The notes: generated by a model from the letters alone, not told the origin. DNA of 64,000 bases from Pseudomonas gingeri (GCF_013386165.1 NZ_JACAOS010000003.1:848343-912342); one strand, 5' to 3'; positions 17,551-27,642 are shown, counted from the stretch's first letter. Numbers and translations: made by a program.

Positions 17551-18732
17551 ATGATCGCCAACCGTAAACGGCTATCCGCCGCGTTAAGTGCGCTCTTAGT
17601 GGCCGGCATCGCCGGTATCGTTGTGAAGTATGGCGATCACTTCGAGCCCATCAGTTCTGCCCACGCAGCCTCAGATGTTGTCGCACCTAAGACTGAGGTG
17701 GACGTGGCCACTGTGGTCTTTAAAACCATCAGCGAGTGGCAGAGTTATTCCGGCCGCCTTGAGGCTGTAGACAGGGTCGACATTCGTCCGCTGGTACCAG
17801 GCACGATTGTCGCCGTACATTTCAAGGATGGCGCGCTGGTGAAAAAGGGCGATCTGCTGTTCACCCTGGACCAGCGTCCTTATCTGGCTGAGGTTGATCG
17901 GGCTGCCGGCCAACTGGCGGCTGCCGAATCCCGCGCCATCTACACGGCGACCGATGCGGCTCGCGCTCAGCGGCTGATCGAGCAGAACGCCATCGCCAAG
18001 CGTGATTTTGACGAGAAGCAGAATGCCTCCCGCGAAGCGGCCGCTAACGTCAAAGTGGCGAAGGCCATGCTCGACGCTGCCAAGGTCAACCTGTCCTACA
18101 CCCTGATCAGTGCGCCTGTGGCAGGGCGTGTGTCCCGTGCCGAACTGACTGTGGGCAATATCGTCTCGGCGGGTACCTCGCCGCTGCTGACGACGCTGGT
18201 TTCGGTCTCGCCGATCTACGCCTCGTTTGATGTCGATGAGCAGACCTACCTGCGTTATCTCAATCAAGCATCCGGGAGTACCGCGCCTGTCTCGCTGGGA
18301 TTGGCGGACGAAAACGGTTATTCGCGTAAAGGTGCTGTCGACTCCATCGACAACCAGCTGGACACCCAGTCCGGAACCATCCGTGTGCGTGCTCGTTTCG
18401 ACAACGCCAACGGTGCTCTGCTGCCGGGCCTTTACGCGCGAATCAAGGTAGGTGGCGGCAAGCCGTTTGAAGCCGTGTTGGTCAACGACTCTGCCATTGG
18501 AACCGACCAGGCGAAGAAGTTCGTGCTGGTGGTAGGTGCCCAGGACCGCGTTGAGTACCGCGAAGTCACGTTGGGCAACCTGCATGAAGGGCTGCGTGTG
18601 GTGACCGCTGGCCTCAAGGCCGGTGATCGCGTAATCGTCAACGGCATGCAGCGCGCCCGCCCCAACGATGCTGTCCACGCCAACTCGGTGGACATGGCTG
18701 ATGTCAGCCGCGCTGCCAAGCCTGCGGCTTAA
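17551..18732 (+). CDS. mexE: RND efflux periplasmic adaptor (MexE-like)
   Basis: 393 residues from the ATG at 17551, which has GAGAGA upstream; an ATG 18 bases earlier lacks one. An N-terminal hydrophobic export segment is followed by barrel-sandwich half-motifs (RLEAVDRVDIRPLVPGTIVAVHFKDGALVKKGDLLF and SYTLISAPVAGRVSRAELTVGNIV), an alpha-hairpin between them, and membrane-proximal beta domains. It is the first gene of a three-gene operon, with 12 bases to mexF. MexEF-OprN exports chloramphenicol, quinolones and kynurenine-type signal precursors in P. aeruginosa. No mexT gene is adjacent here. Confidence 0.88.
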   Translation: MIANRKRLSAALSALLVAGIAGIVVKYGDHFEPISSAHAASDVVAPKTEVDVATVVFKTISEWQSYSGRLEAVDRVDIRPLVPGTIVAVHFKDGALVKKGDLLFTLDQRPYLAEVDRAAGQLAAAESRAIYTATDAARAQRLIEQNAIAKRDFDEKQNASREAAANVKVAKAMLDAAKVNLSYTLISAPVAGRVSRAELTVGNIVSAGTSPLLTTLVSVSPIYASFDVDEQTYLRYLNQASGSTAPVSLGLADENGYSRKGAVDSIDNQLDTQSGTIRVRARFDNANGALLPGLYARIKVGGGKPFEAVLVNDSAIGTDQAKKFVLVVGAQDRVEYREVTLGNLHEGLRVVTAGLKAGDRVIVNGMQRARPNDAVHANSVDMADVSRAAKPAA

Positions 18733-18744
18733 CGAGAACCCATC

Positions 18745-21700
18745 ATGAACATCTCAAAATTCTTTATTGATCGGCCCATCTTCGCCGGCGTGCTGTCGGT
18801 GGTGGTTGTATTGGCGGGGCTGATTGCCCTGACCAAACTGCCCACCGCCGAGTACCCGGAAGTGGTGCCGCCCTCGGTGGTGGTACGCGCTGAATATCCG
18901 GGTGCCAACCCGAAGGTCATCGCCGAAACCGTGGCCTCGCCGATTGAGGAACAGATCAACGGCGTCGAAGATATGCTCTACATGCAGTCGCTGGCCAACA
19001 GTGACGGCAAGTTGACCACAACCGTGACCTTCAAGCTGGGGACCGACCCGGACAAGGCGCAGCAGTTCGTACAGAACCGCGTTGCCCAGGCGCTGCCGCG
19101 CCTGCCCGAAGACGTGCAACGCCTGGGTGTGACCACGGTCAAGTCGTCGCCGACGTTGACCATGGGCGTGAGCATCCTGTCGCCTGGCCAGCGTTACGAC
19201 CTGACCTACCTGCGCAACTACGCCCTGATCAACGTCAAGGACCGCCTGGCGCGGATTCCAGGCGTGGGTGAGGTGGTGATGTGGGGCGCCGGTGATTACT
19301 CGATGCGCATCTGGCTCGACCCACAGAAAGTCGCGCGCCTGAACCTGACTGCGACCGACGTGGTGAAAGCCATTCGTGAGCAAAACGTGCAAGTCGCCGC
19401 CGGTATTGTGGGAGGCGCACCGATGCTGACCGACGTGCCGCTGCAACTGAGCGTCAACGCCCAAGGCCGTCTGAAAACCGAGCAAGAATTCCGCGACATC
19501 ATCCTCAAGACTACCGGTGGGGCGGTGTCCCATCTGTCCGACGTTGCGCGGGTCGAGATGGCAGCGTCCGAGTACACCCTGCGGGCAATGCTCGACAACA
19601 AGCCTGCTGTGCAGATGATCATCTTCCAGCAGCCAAACGCTAACTCGCTGCAGATCTCCGATGACGTGCGCAAGGTCATGGAAGAGATCAAGCAGGACAT
19701 GCCTGACGGTGTTGACTACGGCATCAAATATGACCCGACCCAATTCGTGCGTGACAGTATCCATGCAGTCATCACGACTCTGCTCGAAGCCATTGCCCTG
19801 GTGGTTTTGGTGGTCATCGTGTTCCTGCAGACCTGGCGCGCCTCGCTGATTCCCTTGCTGGCCGTGCCGGTGTCGATCATTGGTACGTTCGCGCTGCTGC
19901 TGGGGTTTGGCTACACCATCAACGCCTTGTCGCTGTTCGGCATGGTCCTGGCGATCGGTATCGTCGTGGACGACGCCATCGTGGTGGTGGAAAACGTCGA
20001 GCGCAACATTGCCGACGGCCTGTCGCCACGAGATGCGACCTACAAGGCCATGCAGGAAGTGAGTGGGCCGATCATCGCCATCGCCCTGACACTGGTTGCC
20101 GTATTCGTACCCCTGGCATTCATGTCTGGCCTGACCGGCCAGTTCTACCAGCAGTTCGCGATGACCATTGCGATCTCGACAGTGATCTCGGCGTTCAACT
20201 CGCTGACCTTGTCGCCGGCGCTGTCGGCCATCCTGCTCAAAGGGCATGGCGAGCCGAAAGACCGTCTGACCCGGGTCATGGACGCGCTGTTCGGGGGCTT
20301 CTTCAACGCCTTCAACCGCGTGTTCCATCGTGGCTCGGAACACTATGGCAGTGGCGTGCGCAGCGTGGTCAATCGCAAGCTGGTGATGCTGGTGGTCTAC
20401 GGCATTCTGCTCGGCGGTGCCGTCCTGATGGGCAAGATCGTGCCCGGTGGTTTTGTGCCTGCGCAAGACAAAGACTACGTGGTGGCCATTGCTCAGTTGC
20501 CAAGCGGCGCAACCTTGGACCGTACCGAGAAGGTTGTCCGTGAAATGGGCGATATCGCCCTGGCTATTCCAGGGGTCAAGAACCTGCCGCAGTTCCCGGG
20601 GTTGTCGGTCAGTCTGGCCAACTCCCCAAGCAGTGCGCTGGTTTTCCCTGTGCTCGAACCGTCCAAGTACCGCTCCAAGGACCAAGCGGCCTCGGCCATC
20701 GTGGCACAACTGAATGCCAAGTACGCGGGGATCAAAGACGCTGCAATTGCCGTGTTTCCACCACCGCCAGTGGCCGGTCTTGGTACCGTTGGTGGCTTCA
20801 AGCTGATGATCGAAGACCGTGGCGCGCTGGGTTACGAGGCGCTGAACAAAGTCACTCAGGACTTCCTGGCGGCGGCGGCCAAGGCACCAGAACTGGGCCC
20901 GGCGTTCTCGACGTTCCAGATCAACATGCCGCAACTAAACGTTGACCTGGACAGGGTCAAGGCCAAGCAGCTGGGTGTCTCGGTGACCGATGTATTCGAC
21001 ACCCTGCAGATCTACCTGGGTTCGATGTACGTCAACGACTTCAATGCTTTTGGTCGTGTGTACCAGGTACGGGCTCAGGCCGATGCTCCATTTCGTGCCA
21101 CTGCTGAAAGCATCGGCGTGCTGAAAACCCGTAACGACAAGGGGGAGATGGTGCCGCTGTCGTCGCTGGTGAAAGTCAGCACGACATACGGTCCAGAAAT
21201 GGTCGTGCGTTACAACGGCTACACCGCTGCCGACATCAACGGTGGTCCAGCCCCGGGTTACTCCTCCGGTCAGGCGCAGGCCGCTGTTGATCGCATCGCC
21301 AAAGAGGTATTCCCTCGCGGCATCAAGTACGAATGGACTGACTTGACGTACCAGCAAGTGCTGGCCGGCAACTCGGCGCTGTGGGTGTTCCCAATCAGTG
21401 TACTGCTGGTGTTCCTGGTGCTGGCGGCGCTGTACGAAAGCCTGACGTTGCCACTGGCGATCATCCTGATCGTGCCGATGAGCATTTTCTCGGCGCTGGT
21501 CGGTGTATGGCTGACCAAGGGAGATAACAACATCTTCACCCAGATTGGTTTGATGGTGCTGGTGGGGCTGTCGGCGAAGAACGCGATCCTGATCGTCGAG
21601 TTTGCCCGTGAGCTGGAGATGCAAGGGCGGACCATCGCTCAGGCCGCCATCGAAGCCAGTCGTCTGCGTCTGCGGCCAATTCTGATGACCTCCATTGCCT

Positions 21701-21999
21701 TCATCATGGGCGTGGTGCCACTGGTGTTCTCCACGGGTGCCGGTGCCGAGATGCGCCATGCCATGGGGGTCGCGGTGTTCTTCGGCATGCTCGGTGTGAC
21801 CCTGTTCGGCCTGATGTTAACGCCAGTGTTCTACGTGCTGTTGCGCAAGCTGTCGGGTGTCGAGCATTTGGTGGACAAACATGGCAAGCACCCGCACCTG
21901 GGGGCTGACCTGCCACAACAAGAACGTGCCCAGGCGACCCGTCTCGACAACCACAGTTCGCACACTTCGGCGCGCATCGCTGAAGCCGTGTCCGAGTGA
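18745..21999 (+). CDS. mexF: RND multidrug efflux pump, HAE1 family (MexF-like)
   Basis: 1084 residues, starting MNISKFFIDRPIFAGVLSVV. The proton relay is intact: VVDDAIVVVEN in TM4 with both aspartates, and GLSAKNAILIVEFA in TM10 with the lysine. Twelve membrane helices and two large periplasmic loops are apparent. It forms the inner-membrane pump of the tripartite complex with the adjacent adaptor and outer-membrane channel. The outer-membrane gene starts 10 bases after its stop with GAGGAGA before it. Confidence 0.92.
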   Translation: MNISKFFIDRPIFAGVLSVVVVLAGLIALTKLPTAEYPEVVPPSVVVRAEYPGANPKVIAETVASPIEEQINGVEDMLYMQSLANSDGKLTTTVTFKLGTDPDKAQQFVQNRVAQALPRLPEDVQRLGVTTVKSSPTLTMGVSILSPGQRYDLTYLRNYALINVKDRLARIPGVGEVVMWGAGDYSMRIWLDPQKVARLNLTATDVVKAIREQNVQVAAGIVGGAPMLTDVPLQLSVNAQGRLKTEQEFRDIILKTTGGAVSHLSDVARVEMAASEYTLRAMLDNKPAVQMIIFQQPNANSLQISDDVRKVMEEIKQDMPDGVDYGIKYDPTQFVRDSIHAVITTLLEAIALVVLVVIVFLQTWRASLIPLLAVPVSIIGTFALLLGFGYTINALSLFGMVLAIGIVVDDAIVVVENVERNIADGLSPRDATYKAMQEVSGPIIAIALTLVAVFVPLAFMSGLTGQFYQQFAMTIAISTVISAFNSLTLSPALSAILLKGHGEPKDRLTRVMDALFGGFFNAFNRVFHRGSEHYGSGVRSVVNRKLVMLVVYGILLGGAVLMGKIVPGGFVPAQDKDYVVAIAQLPSGATLDRTEKVVREMGDIALAIPGVKNLPQFPGLSVSLANSPSSALVFPVLEPSKYRSKDQAASAIVAQLNAKYAGIKDAAIAVFPPPPVAGLGTVGGFKLMIEDRGALGYEALNKVTQDFLAAAAKAPELGPAFSTFQINMPQLNVDLDRVKAKQLGVSVTDVFDTLQIYLGSMYVNDFNAFGRVYQVRAQADAPFRATAESIGVLKTRNDKGEMVPLSSLVKVSTTYGPEMVVRYNGYTAADINGGPAPGYSSGQAQAAVDRIAKEVFPRGIKYEWTDLTYQQVLAGNSALWVFPISVLLVFLVLAALYESLTLPLAIILIVPMSIFSALVGVWLTKGDNNIFTQIGLMVLVGLSAKNAILIVEFARELEMQGRTIAQAAIEASRLRLRPILMTSIAFIMGVVPLVFSTGAGAEMRHAMGVAVFFGMLGVTLFGLMLTPVFYVLLRKLSGVEHLVDKHGKHPHLGADLPQQERAQATRLDNHSSHTSARIAEAVSE

Positions 22000-22009
22000 G
22001 GAGAACGAC

Positions 22010-23530
22010 ATGAAAGTTTTTGCTTTGAACCGGATGCTGCTGGGTTCAGTGTGGCTGGTGACCGTGCTGGCAACAGCAGGTTGCTCGCTGGCACCCACCT
22101 ACCTTAAGCCGAATGTTTCGATGCCTCCGGCTTACAAAGAGGAAAAGGTGCAGGAGCCTCGTACCGCGTTGTCGGCTGCTGAAGCTGGTTCGTGGAAAAC
22201 GGCCGAACCGTCTGAAGAAGTGGCCCGTGGTGACTGGTGGGCAGTGTTCAAGGACCCGACCCTGAACAGTCTCGAAAATCAGGCCGCCAGCGCTAACCAG
22301 AACCTGGCCGCGGCCACCGCCCGACTGAACGAAGCCCGTGCACTCAACGTTGCTGCCCGTGCCGGATTGTTCCCGACGTTGGACGCGGGCATCGGCCCGA
22401 CCCGGCAGAAGGTTTCCGGCGCTTCGCAAGGTCTGTCTAACAGTGCCAACGTTCCTGCGCAAACCCTGTGGCGCGCGCAGGCCGGGATATCCTACGAGGT
22501 CGACATGTTCGGTCGTGTTGCCAACACCGTGGAAGCGGCGAAGGACGACATGCAACAGAGCGAGGCGTTGTTCCGCTCAGTACACTTGGCGTTGCAAGCG
22601 GATGTCGCACAGAACTACTTCGCACTGCGTGAATACGACGCCGAAGCCAAGGTTTTCGCTGATTCTGTAGCCTTGCGCGAGCAGACGTTGAAGCTGGTGC
22701 AACAGCGATATGACATGGGGGAGATCAGCGAGTTGGATTTAGCTCGTGCACAATCGGAGCTGGCCTCGGCGCGCTCCGAGTCGATGACCGTCGAGCGTCT
22801 GCGCGCCACGTCGGAGCACAGCCTGGCAGTGCTGTTGGGCAAGGCGCCGGCAGAGTTTTCCATCGCACCGAATCCGCTGGTAGCGGTCAACTTGCGCATC
22901 CCCGCCGGGCTGCCGTCGTCACTGCTGGAGCGCCGTCCTGACATCGCTGCGGCAGAACGTGCAATGGCTGCGGCTAACGCGCGGATTGGTGTTGCCAAGG
23001 CAGCATTCTTCCCGTCGCTGACGCTGACTGGAGTTGGTGGGTTTGAGTCGGATTCGTTGGGCAGCCTGTTCAAGTGGAGCAGCAGAACGTTCCTGTTGGG
23101 GCCTCTGACGGGTACTGCGCTGAACCTGCCGATCTTCGACGGCGCAAAGCGCAAGGGCGATTTGGCTAACGCACGCGCCGTGTACGAAGAGAACGTCGCG
23201 ACCTATCGTCAGCAGGTGCTGGTGGCGTTCCAGGAGGTCGAGGACGGGTTGTCGGACCTGCGTATCTTCGAGGACCAAACCCGCACCCAGGCTGAGGCTG
23301 TTGATGCAGCGGCCCGTGCGGCACAACTTTCCCGTGCGCAGTATAACGAAGGTGCGGTGAACTACCTCGACGTGATCGACGCTGAGCGCACCGTGTTGCA
23401 GTCGCGACGTACGGCGGTGCAGTTGCAAGGCCTGCAAGCTGCGTCGACAATCAATCTGATTCGTGCGTTGGGTGGCGGCTGGGGGGATGTCGTGCCCGTG
23501 AACGAAGCGCTCAAGGTTAGTCAGAAGTAA
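22010..23530 (+). CDS. oprN: Outer-membrane efflux channel lipoprotein (OprN-like)
   Basis: 506 residues from the ATG at 22010. A lipoprotein signal ends LATAGC, so Cys would be acylated. The mature part has two TolC-type repeats, with the family landmarks WWAVFKDPTLNSLENQA, RRPDIAAAERAMAAANARIGVAKAAFFPSLTLTG and a C-terminal YNEGAVNYLDVIDAERTVL. It completes the MexEF-OprN-like complex. A bidirectional hairpin follows at 23556. Confidence 0.9.
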   Translation: MKVFALNRMLLGSVWLVTVLATAGCSLAPTYLKPNVSMPPAYKEEKVQEPRTALSAAEAGSWKTAEPSEEVARGDWWAVFKDPTLNSLENQAASANQNLAAATARLNEARALNVAARAGLFPTLDAGIGPTRQKVSGASQGLSNSANVPAQTLWRAQAGISYEVDMFGRVANTVEAAKDDMQQSEALFRSVHLALQADVAQNYFALREYDAEAKVFADSVALREQTLKLVQQRYDMGEISELDLARAQSELASARSESMTVERLRATSEHSLAVLLGKAPAEFSIAPNPLVAVNLRIPAGLPSSLLERRPDIAAAERAMAAANARIGVAKAAFFPSLTLTGVGGFESDSLGSLFKWSSRTFLLGPLTGTALNLPIFDGAKRKGDLANARAVYEENVATYRQQVLVAFQEVEDGLSDLRIFEDQTRTQAEAVDAAARAAQLSRAQYNEGAVNYLDVIDAERTVLQSRRTAVQLQGLQAASTINLIRALGGGWGDVVPVNEALKVSQK

Positions 23531-23555
23531 ATGATGGGGCATTAAGTCTGGTGAC

Positions 23556-23588
23556 AAACCGAAGCCTGTATGTGTAGGGCTTCGGTTT
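23556..23588. terminator. Bidirectional hairpin between convergent oprN and LysR genes
   Basis: Perfect 11-base arms AAACCGAAGCC (23556-23566) and GGCTTCGGTTT (23578-23588), with an 11-base loop. It lies between two convergent genes, 26 and 12 bases from their stops. Confidence 0.7.
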
Positions 23589-23599
23589 GACGAAGGACG

Positions 23600-24496
23600 T
23601 TATCTGAGCCGGTCGGCCAGGTAGTTGAGTACTGCTCGCGTCTTCGCAGGCATCCGGTGACCCAGTGGGATCAGGGCGTGCACGGGTGGGCCCGGTGTAT
23701 CAACGGCGGGGAATATCCGAACCAGTTTTCCGCTGTCGACATAGGGCTGAGCGACCTTATCGAATATTTGCGCGATGCCCAAACCGACAACCGTCGAATC
23801 GATCAAAGCCTGACCGTCGGAAACAATCAGTACCGGGGCCGGGGAAAGCTCCCTGACATGGCCGTTTTCGGCAAGCGACCACGGGCGCAAGCGCCCTGTG
23901 AATCCCCGAAAGATGACGGCGTCGTGGTTGACAAGGTCCGACGCCGACTCAATGGGAGGATGACGAGTCAGGTAGTCAGGCGAGGCATATAGGCTCAGCG
24001 TGATGTTGCACAGTTTGCGTACTGTCATTTCACTGTCGTGAGGCAAGTCTCCGGCGCGGACCACAATGTCCCAGCCTTCACCGACGGCATCGGACATCCG
24101 GTCAGTCATGGACAGTTCGAGGGTTACCTGCGGGTACTTGTGGCGAAGCTCTGAAATAGTTGGAAGGAACAGCTGGCGAAACCCCGATGGGATATCCAAC
24201 CGAACACGACCGATTGGTTCTTCTCTGCGCGCCGCGAGAGCCTGAGCTGCGTCCCGTAGGCTGTCCAGCGCTGCCTGCGCAGCAATCAAGTACGTCTCTC
24301 CGTCTTCGGTGAGACGCACGGCCCTTGTGGTGCGCTGAAACAGGCGAGTACCCAGGCGGCTCTCCAGACGCTGAACCGCCTTGCCGACGTTGGATTTGCT
24401 GGTGGCAAGGTTTTCGGCTGCGCGGGTGAAACTACCCGTTTGGGCGACCCCGACGAAGGCAGCGATATCGGGGAATGACGTGTCGGCACGTTCCAT
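23600..24496 (-). CDS. LysR-family regulator, likely repressor/activator of the divergent MFS exporter
   Basis: 298 residues from the ATG at 24496. The HTH region reads FPDIAAFVGVAQTGSFTRAAENLATSKSNVGKAVQRLESRLGTRLFQRTTRAVRLTEDGE, with SKSNVGKA in the recognition helix. The effector domain shows EPIGRVRLDIPSGFRQLFLPTI. It is divergent across 104 bases from the DHA2 exporter gene, the usual arrangement for control of an efflux gene. It is not close in position or arrangement to MexT, so regulation of the mexEF-oprN operon is not indicated. Confidence 0.85.
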   Translation of the reverse strand: MERADTSFPDIAAFVGVAQTGSFTRAAENLATSKSNVGKAVQRLESRLGTRLFQRTTRAVRLTEDGETYLIAAQAALDSLRDAAQALAARREEPIGRVRLDIPSGFRQLFLPTISELRHKYPQVTLELSMTDRMSDAVGEGWDIVVRAGDLPHDSEMTVRKLCNITLSLYASPDYLTRHPPIESASDLVNHDAVIFRGFTGRLRPWSLAENGHVRELSPAPVLIVSDGQALIDSTVVGLGIAQIFDKVAQPYVDSGKLVRIFPAVDTPGPPVHALIPLGHRMPAKTRAVLNYLADRLR

Positions 24497-24600
24497 GATT
24501 GTCTCTCTTGAAGCGACTAAGCGTCTCATTCAGGTGTGTTTATCGATGATTCTTAGTCAGCAACAATGACACATCTTTTCGAAAAATAGGTGGTTACCCC

Positions 24601-26151
24601 ATGACAAATATCGCCCATAAGGCGAGCGCGCGAGACAAGTTGCTCATTCTCGCCGCTATATGCCTGTCAGCGCTTGTCCTGCCCCTCAGCTTCACAGGAG
24701 GGGCTGTTGCCACCCCGGCAATTGGTCGTGAACTGGGAGGTAGCCCGGTTGCCCTGACCTGGATCACCAACGCCTTTATGCTGTCATTTGGCAGTCTGTT
24801 GATGGCCGCCGGCGCACTGGCCGATGTATACGGTCGCAAAAAGTTGTTCACCATTGGCATGATGCTGTTCACCGCCGCTTCTGTTGCACAAAGCCTGGCC
24901 CCTTCGGTGTTCTGGTTGGATATTCTGCGTGCGGTCCAGGGCGTTGCAGGTGCGGCGGCATTGGCCAGTGGTTCGGCGGCCATCGCCCAAGAGTTCGAAG
25001 GCCATGCCCGTACTCGCGCTTACAGCATGTTGGGCACGACGTTCGGTATCGGTCTGGCGTTCGGCCCCCTGGTGGCTGGCGGCTTGATCGAAGCGTTCAG
25101 CTGGCGCGCAATCTTTGTGTTCACTGCAGCCATTGGCGTAATCGCAATGGTTTTCGGTCTGCCGCGTATGCGCGAAACCCGTGATCCAGGGGCTCAGGGT
25201 TTGGACTGGCCGGGGACCATCACTTTCACCGGCGTGCTTGCACTCTTCACCTTTGGTGTCATCCAAGCGCCTGAAAGTGGTTGGGGCAGCCCGCTAGTGG
25301 TAGGGCTTCTGGTCGGCTCTGCGGTGCTGATGGCGTTGTTCGTGATGATCGAAATGCGCGTCAAGCGTCCGATGCTCGATCTCACGCTGTTCCGCTACCC
25401 GCGTTTCATCGGTGTGCAGATGCTGCCAATCGGCACTTGCTACTGCTATATCGTATTGGTGGTCATGCTGCCACTTCGCTTTATCGGTGTTGAAGGTCTG
25501 AGTGAGATCGATGCTGGCCTGCTGTTGCTGGCGCTGTCTGCTCCGATGTTGGTCATTCCGATGATGGCGGCGTCGATGGCGCGTTTTGTTTCACCGGGCA
25601 TCTTGTCTGGTGTGGGCTTCTTGATTGCGGCTGTCGGTTTGCACTGGTTGAGTTTGTACAATGTCGGTGAGCCGAAATTTGGCTTGGTAGGGCCAATGCT
25701 GCTGATCGGCATTGGCGCTGGGTTGCCATGGGGGTTGATGGACGGTTTGTCGGTCAGCGTGGTTCCGAAAGAGCGCGCCGGTATGGCTGCTGGCATCTTC
25801 AATACTGTACGCGTTGCCGGGGAAGGGATCGCACTGGCCAGTGTGGCAGCCATTCTGGCTTCGCTACTGCAAACGCACCTGGTTGAAATCATGCAAAGCG
25901 CGCCGGGCAATATCGATATGGCCGCTATTGCCGAAACCGCTCAGCGTGTGACCACTGGGGACATGGCACATGCGATCAATCGCGTACCAGGTTTGGCAAA
26001 CGAGACGTTGATCGCAGGCTATGCCCAAGCCTTCCAGTATCTGTTGCACATCCTGACCATAATCACTCTGTTTTCGGCAGCGGTGGTGTTGGGTCTGCTT
26101 AGCAAAGATCGCACAGTCGTAGAGGAGCCTGGTCGTAAAGCCGTGGCCTAA
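24601..26151 (+). CDS. MFS drug exporter, DHA2 family (14 TMS, EmrB/QacA-like)
   Basis: 516 residues with 14 predicted membrane segments. DHA2 hallmarks are LDILRAVQGVAGAAALASGSAAIAQEF (motif C-like region), SWRAIFVFTAAIG after TM6, and the ADVYGRKKLF loop between TM2 and TM3. Members expel cationic dyes, quinolones or biocides by proton antiport. No fusion partner (EmrA-like) is adjacent. A rho-independent terminator follows at 26178, so it is a single-gene unit. Confidence 0.88.
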   Translation: MTNIAHKASARDKLLILAAICLSALVLPLSFTGGAVATPAIGRELGGSPVALTWITNAFMLSFGSLLMAAGALADVYGRKKLFTIGMMLFTAASVAQSLAPSVFWLDILRAVQGVAGAAALASGSAAIAQEFEGHARTRAYSMLGTTFGIGLAFGPLVAGGLIEAFSWRAIFVFTAAIGVIAMVFGLPRMRETRDPGAQGLDWPGTITFTGVLALFTFGVIQAPESGWGSPLVVGLLVGSAVLMALFVMIEMRVKRPMLDLTLFRYPRFIGVQMLPIGTCYCYIVLVVMLPLRFIGVEGLSEIDAGLLLLALSAPMLVIPMMAASMARFVSPGILSGVGFLIAAVGLHWLSLYNVGEPKFGLVGPMLLIGIGAGLPWGLMDGLSVSVVPKERAGMAAGIFNTVRVAGEGIALASVAAILASLLQTHLVEIMQSAPGNIDMAAIAETAQRVTTGDMAHAINRVPGLANETLIAGYAQAFQYLLHILTIITLFSAAVVLGLLSKDRTVVEEPGRKAVA

Positions 26152-26177
26152 TCGACTAGCTTGGTGTCTCCACAAGG

Positions 26178-26205
26178 CCGCCAGCAGCAGGGTTGGCGGT
26201 TTTTT
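26178..26205 (+). terminator. Rho-independent terminator after the MFS exporter
   Basis: CCGCCA (26178-26183) pairs with TGGCGG (26194-26199), followed directly by six T. It begins 27 bases after the exporter stop. Confidence 0.85.
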
Positions 26206-26249
26206 CTCATATGTGTTTCCCAGCGTACATACCTTTACTCTGCCTAACT

Positions 26250-26447
26250 GCCCCCTACCAACTGGGTGGTGACTACAGCGTCGCGGATGCTTATTTGTAT
26301 ACCTTACTTCGATGGCTGAAATGGTTCGGATTTGGGCTTGAAAGATGGCCCAGCCTGCAGCGATTTCAGGAGCTAATTGCACTGCGCCCCGCCACTATTG
26401 AGGCTCTCGCAGCAGAGCCGTCGGGGGCGGCTGAGTCATCTCATTGA
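26250..26447 (+). pseudogene. Glutathione S-transferase remnant, C-terminal part
   Basis: In-frame residues LGGDYSVADAYLYTLLRW, then RWPSLQRFQELIALRPATIEALAAE are the helical C-terminal domain of a GST (N-capping box and the usual RPAT...ALAAE end). No thioredoxin-fold half precedes it; the DNA upstream is the MFS terminator. It is a 5'-deleted gene fragment of about 65 codons. Confidence 0.75.
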
Positions 26448-26742
26448 TTCTGAGATGACTTAGCTATCGGGCGAATTGTCTCGCGGGAGTCCGAATAAGT
26501 GATCCGGGTGATTACCTTCAGATGGCAATGTCACCGGCACCGTTGATTCCTATCCGGTTGAAACACACCGACGTAGTACGCAGCCGCTGGAAATCGAGAG
26601 TGCCAGTTATGTCGAGTTTCTGGAACGATGGTCACCCTCTGTTCGGCCCTTGAGTGATCATTTGAGGTGAGTGCGAGTGTTGAAGAACATACCTTCTGAT
26701 ACAGTTCTAGATCCAATTTTGACGCATGGTAGACACCACTTC

Positions 26743-27642
26743 ATGACGAAATTCTCGCGCCGTCAGATTATCGCATCCATGACGGTAGCCAGTGCAGCAA
26801 TCGCGATCCAGGCGCCTGCTTTGGCTGTTCCATCTCCCTCGGCCACCACTGACAACGACCTAGAGAAACAGCTGCAAAAACTTGAGCGCGAGCATGAAGG
26901 AACGCTAGGCGTCGCATTGATGAACTGCTCTACAGGGGCCATCGCCAGCCATAGAGGCAATGAGCGAGTCCTGCTCAATAGTACGAGCAAGCTCTTCATC
27001 GCAGCAGCGGTATTGGCAAGGGTGGACAGCGGTAAAGAGAAGCTTGATCGTCTCCTCGTGGTCAGAGAGTCAGATCTTGGTGGGTGGACACCTATCACCG
27101 AGAAACGGCTCGGCGAGCCAGGTATGACGGTCGCAGAACTATGCCTGGCCGCTGTGGCGTGGACTGACAATGCAGCCTCCAACGTTTTAATTCGCAGCGT
27201 TGGAGGCCCGGAGGCAGTCACCGCCTATTTGCGCTCTATCGGTGACGATATCACCCGGTTGGATCGTTACGAGCCGGCCCTCAACGAACATGATCATGAA
27301 GGTGATGAACGAGACACCACGACACCACTGGCCATGATGAAAACGTTAAAAACACTGCTGCTCGGAGACGCGCTTTTGCCCTCTTCTCGACATCAGCTCG
27401 CAGCGTGGATGATAGAGGGCAAGACAGGAGCGACTCGCCTGCGCGCTGGCATGCCTGCATCCTGGCTGGTCGGGGAGAAAACCGGTACTAATGATGTAGG
27501 CAACGCCAATGATGTTGGTGTCGCCTGGCCTACTGATCGGGGCGCCGTGATAGCAGTGGCCTATACGTTTTTGCCAAAAGCATCGAAAGAGCAACGTGAC
27601 AAAGCGATCGCGATGATCGGAGAGATGGCTTCCAAGCTGTGA
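26743..27642 (+). CDS. Class A beta-lactamase with a twin-arginine-like signal and Thr at position 130
   Basis: 299 residues from the ATG at 26743. The N-terminus TKFSRRQIIASM with a long hydrophobic run to APALA looks like a Tat signal. Catalytic motifs by Ambler number: S70-T-S-K73, the omega loop RYEPALN with E166 and N170, and K234-T-G. The SDN loop reads TDN, so Ser130, nearly invariant in this class, is Thr; a hydroxyl is kept. The protein should hydrolyse beta-lactams in the periplasm, but the spectrum is not readable. No ampR-like gene is adjacent. The ribosome site is weak. Confidence 0.88.
   Translation: MTKFSRRQIIASMTVASAAIAIQAPALAVPSPSATTDNDLEKQLQKLEREHEGTLGVALMNCSTGAIASHRGNERVLLNSTSKLFIAAAVLARVDSGKEKLDRLLVVRESDLGGWTPITEKRLGEPGMTVAELCLAAVAWTDNAASNVLIRSVGGPEAVTAYLRSIGDDITRLDRYEPALNEHDHEGDERDTTTPLAMMKTLKTLLLGDALLPSSRHQLAAWMIEGKTGATRLRAGMPASWLVGEKTGTNDVGNANDVGVAWPTDRGAVIAVAYTFLPKASKEQRDKAIAMIGEMASKL

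Noticed and set aside
18754..20934. 726-codon open frame antisense to mexF
   Set aside because: Composition is rich in His, Gln and Arg without any domain, typical of an antisense shadow of a GC-rich gene.
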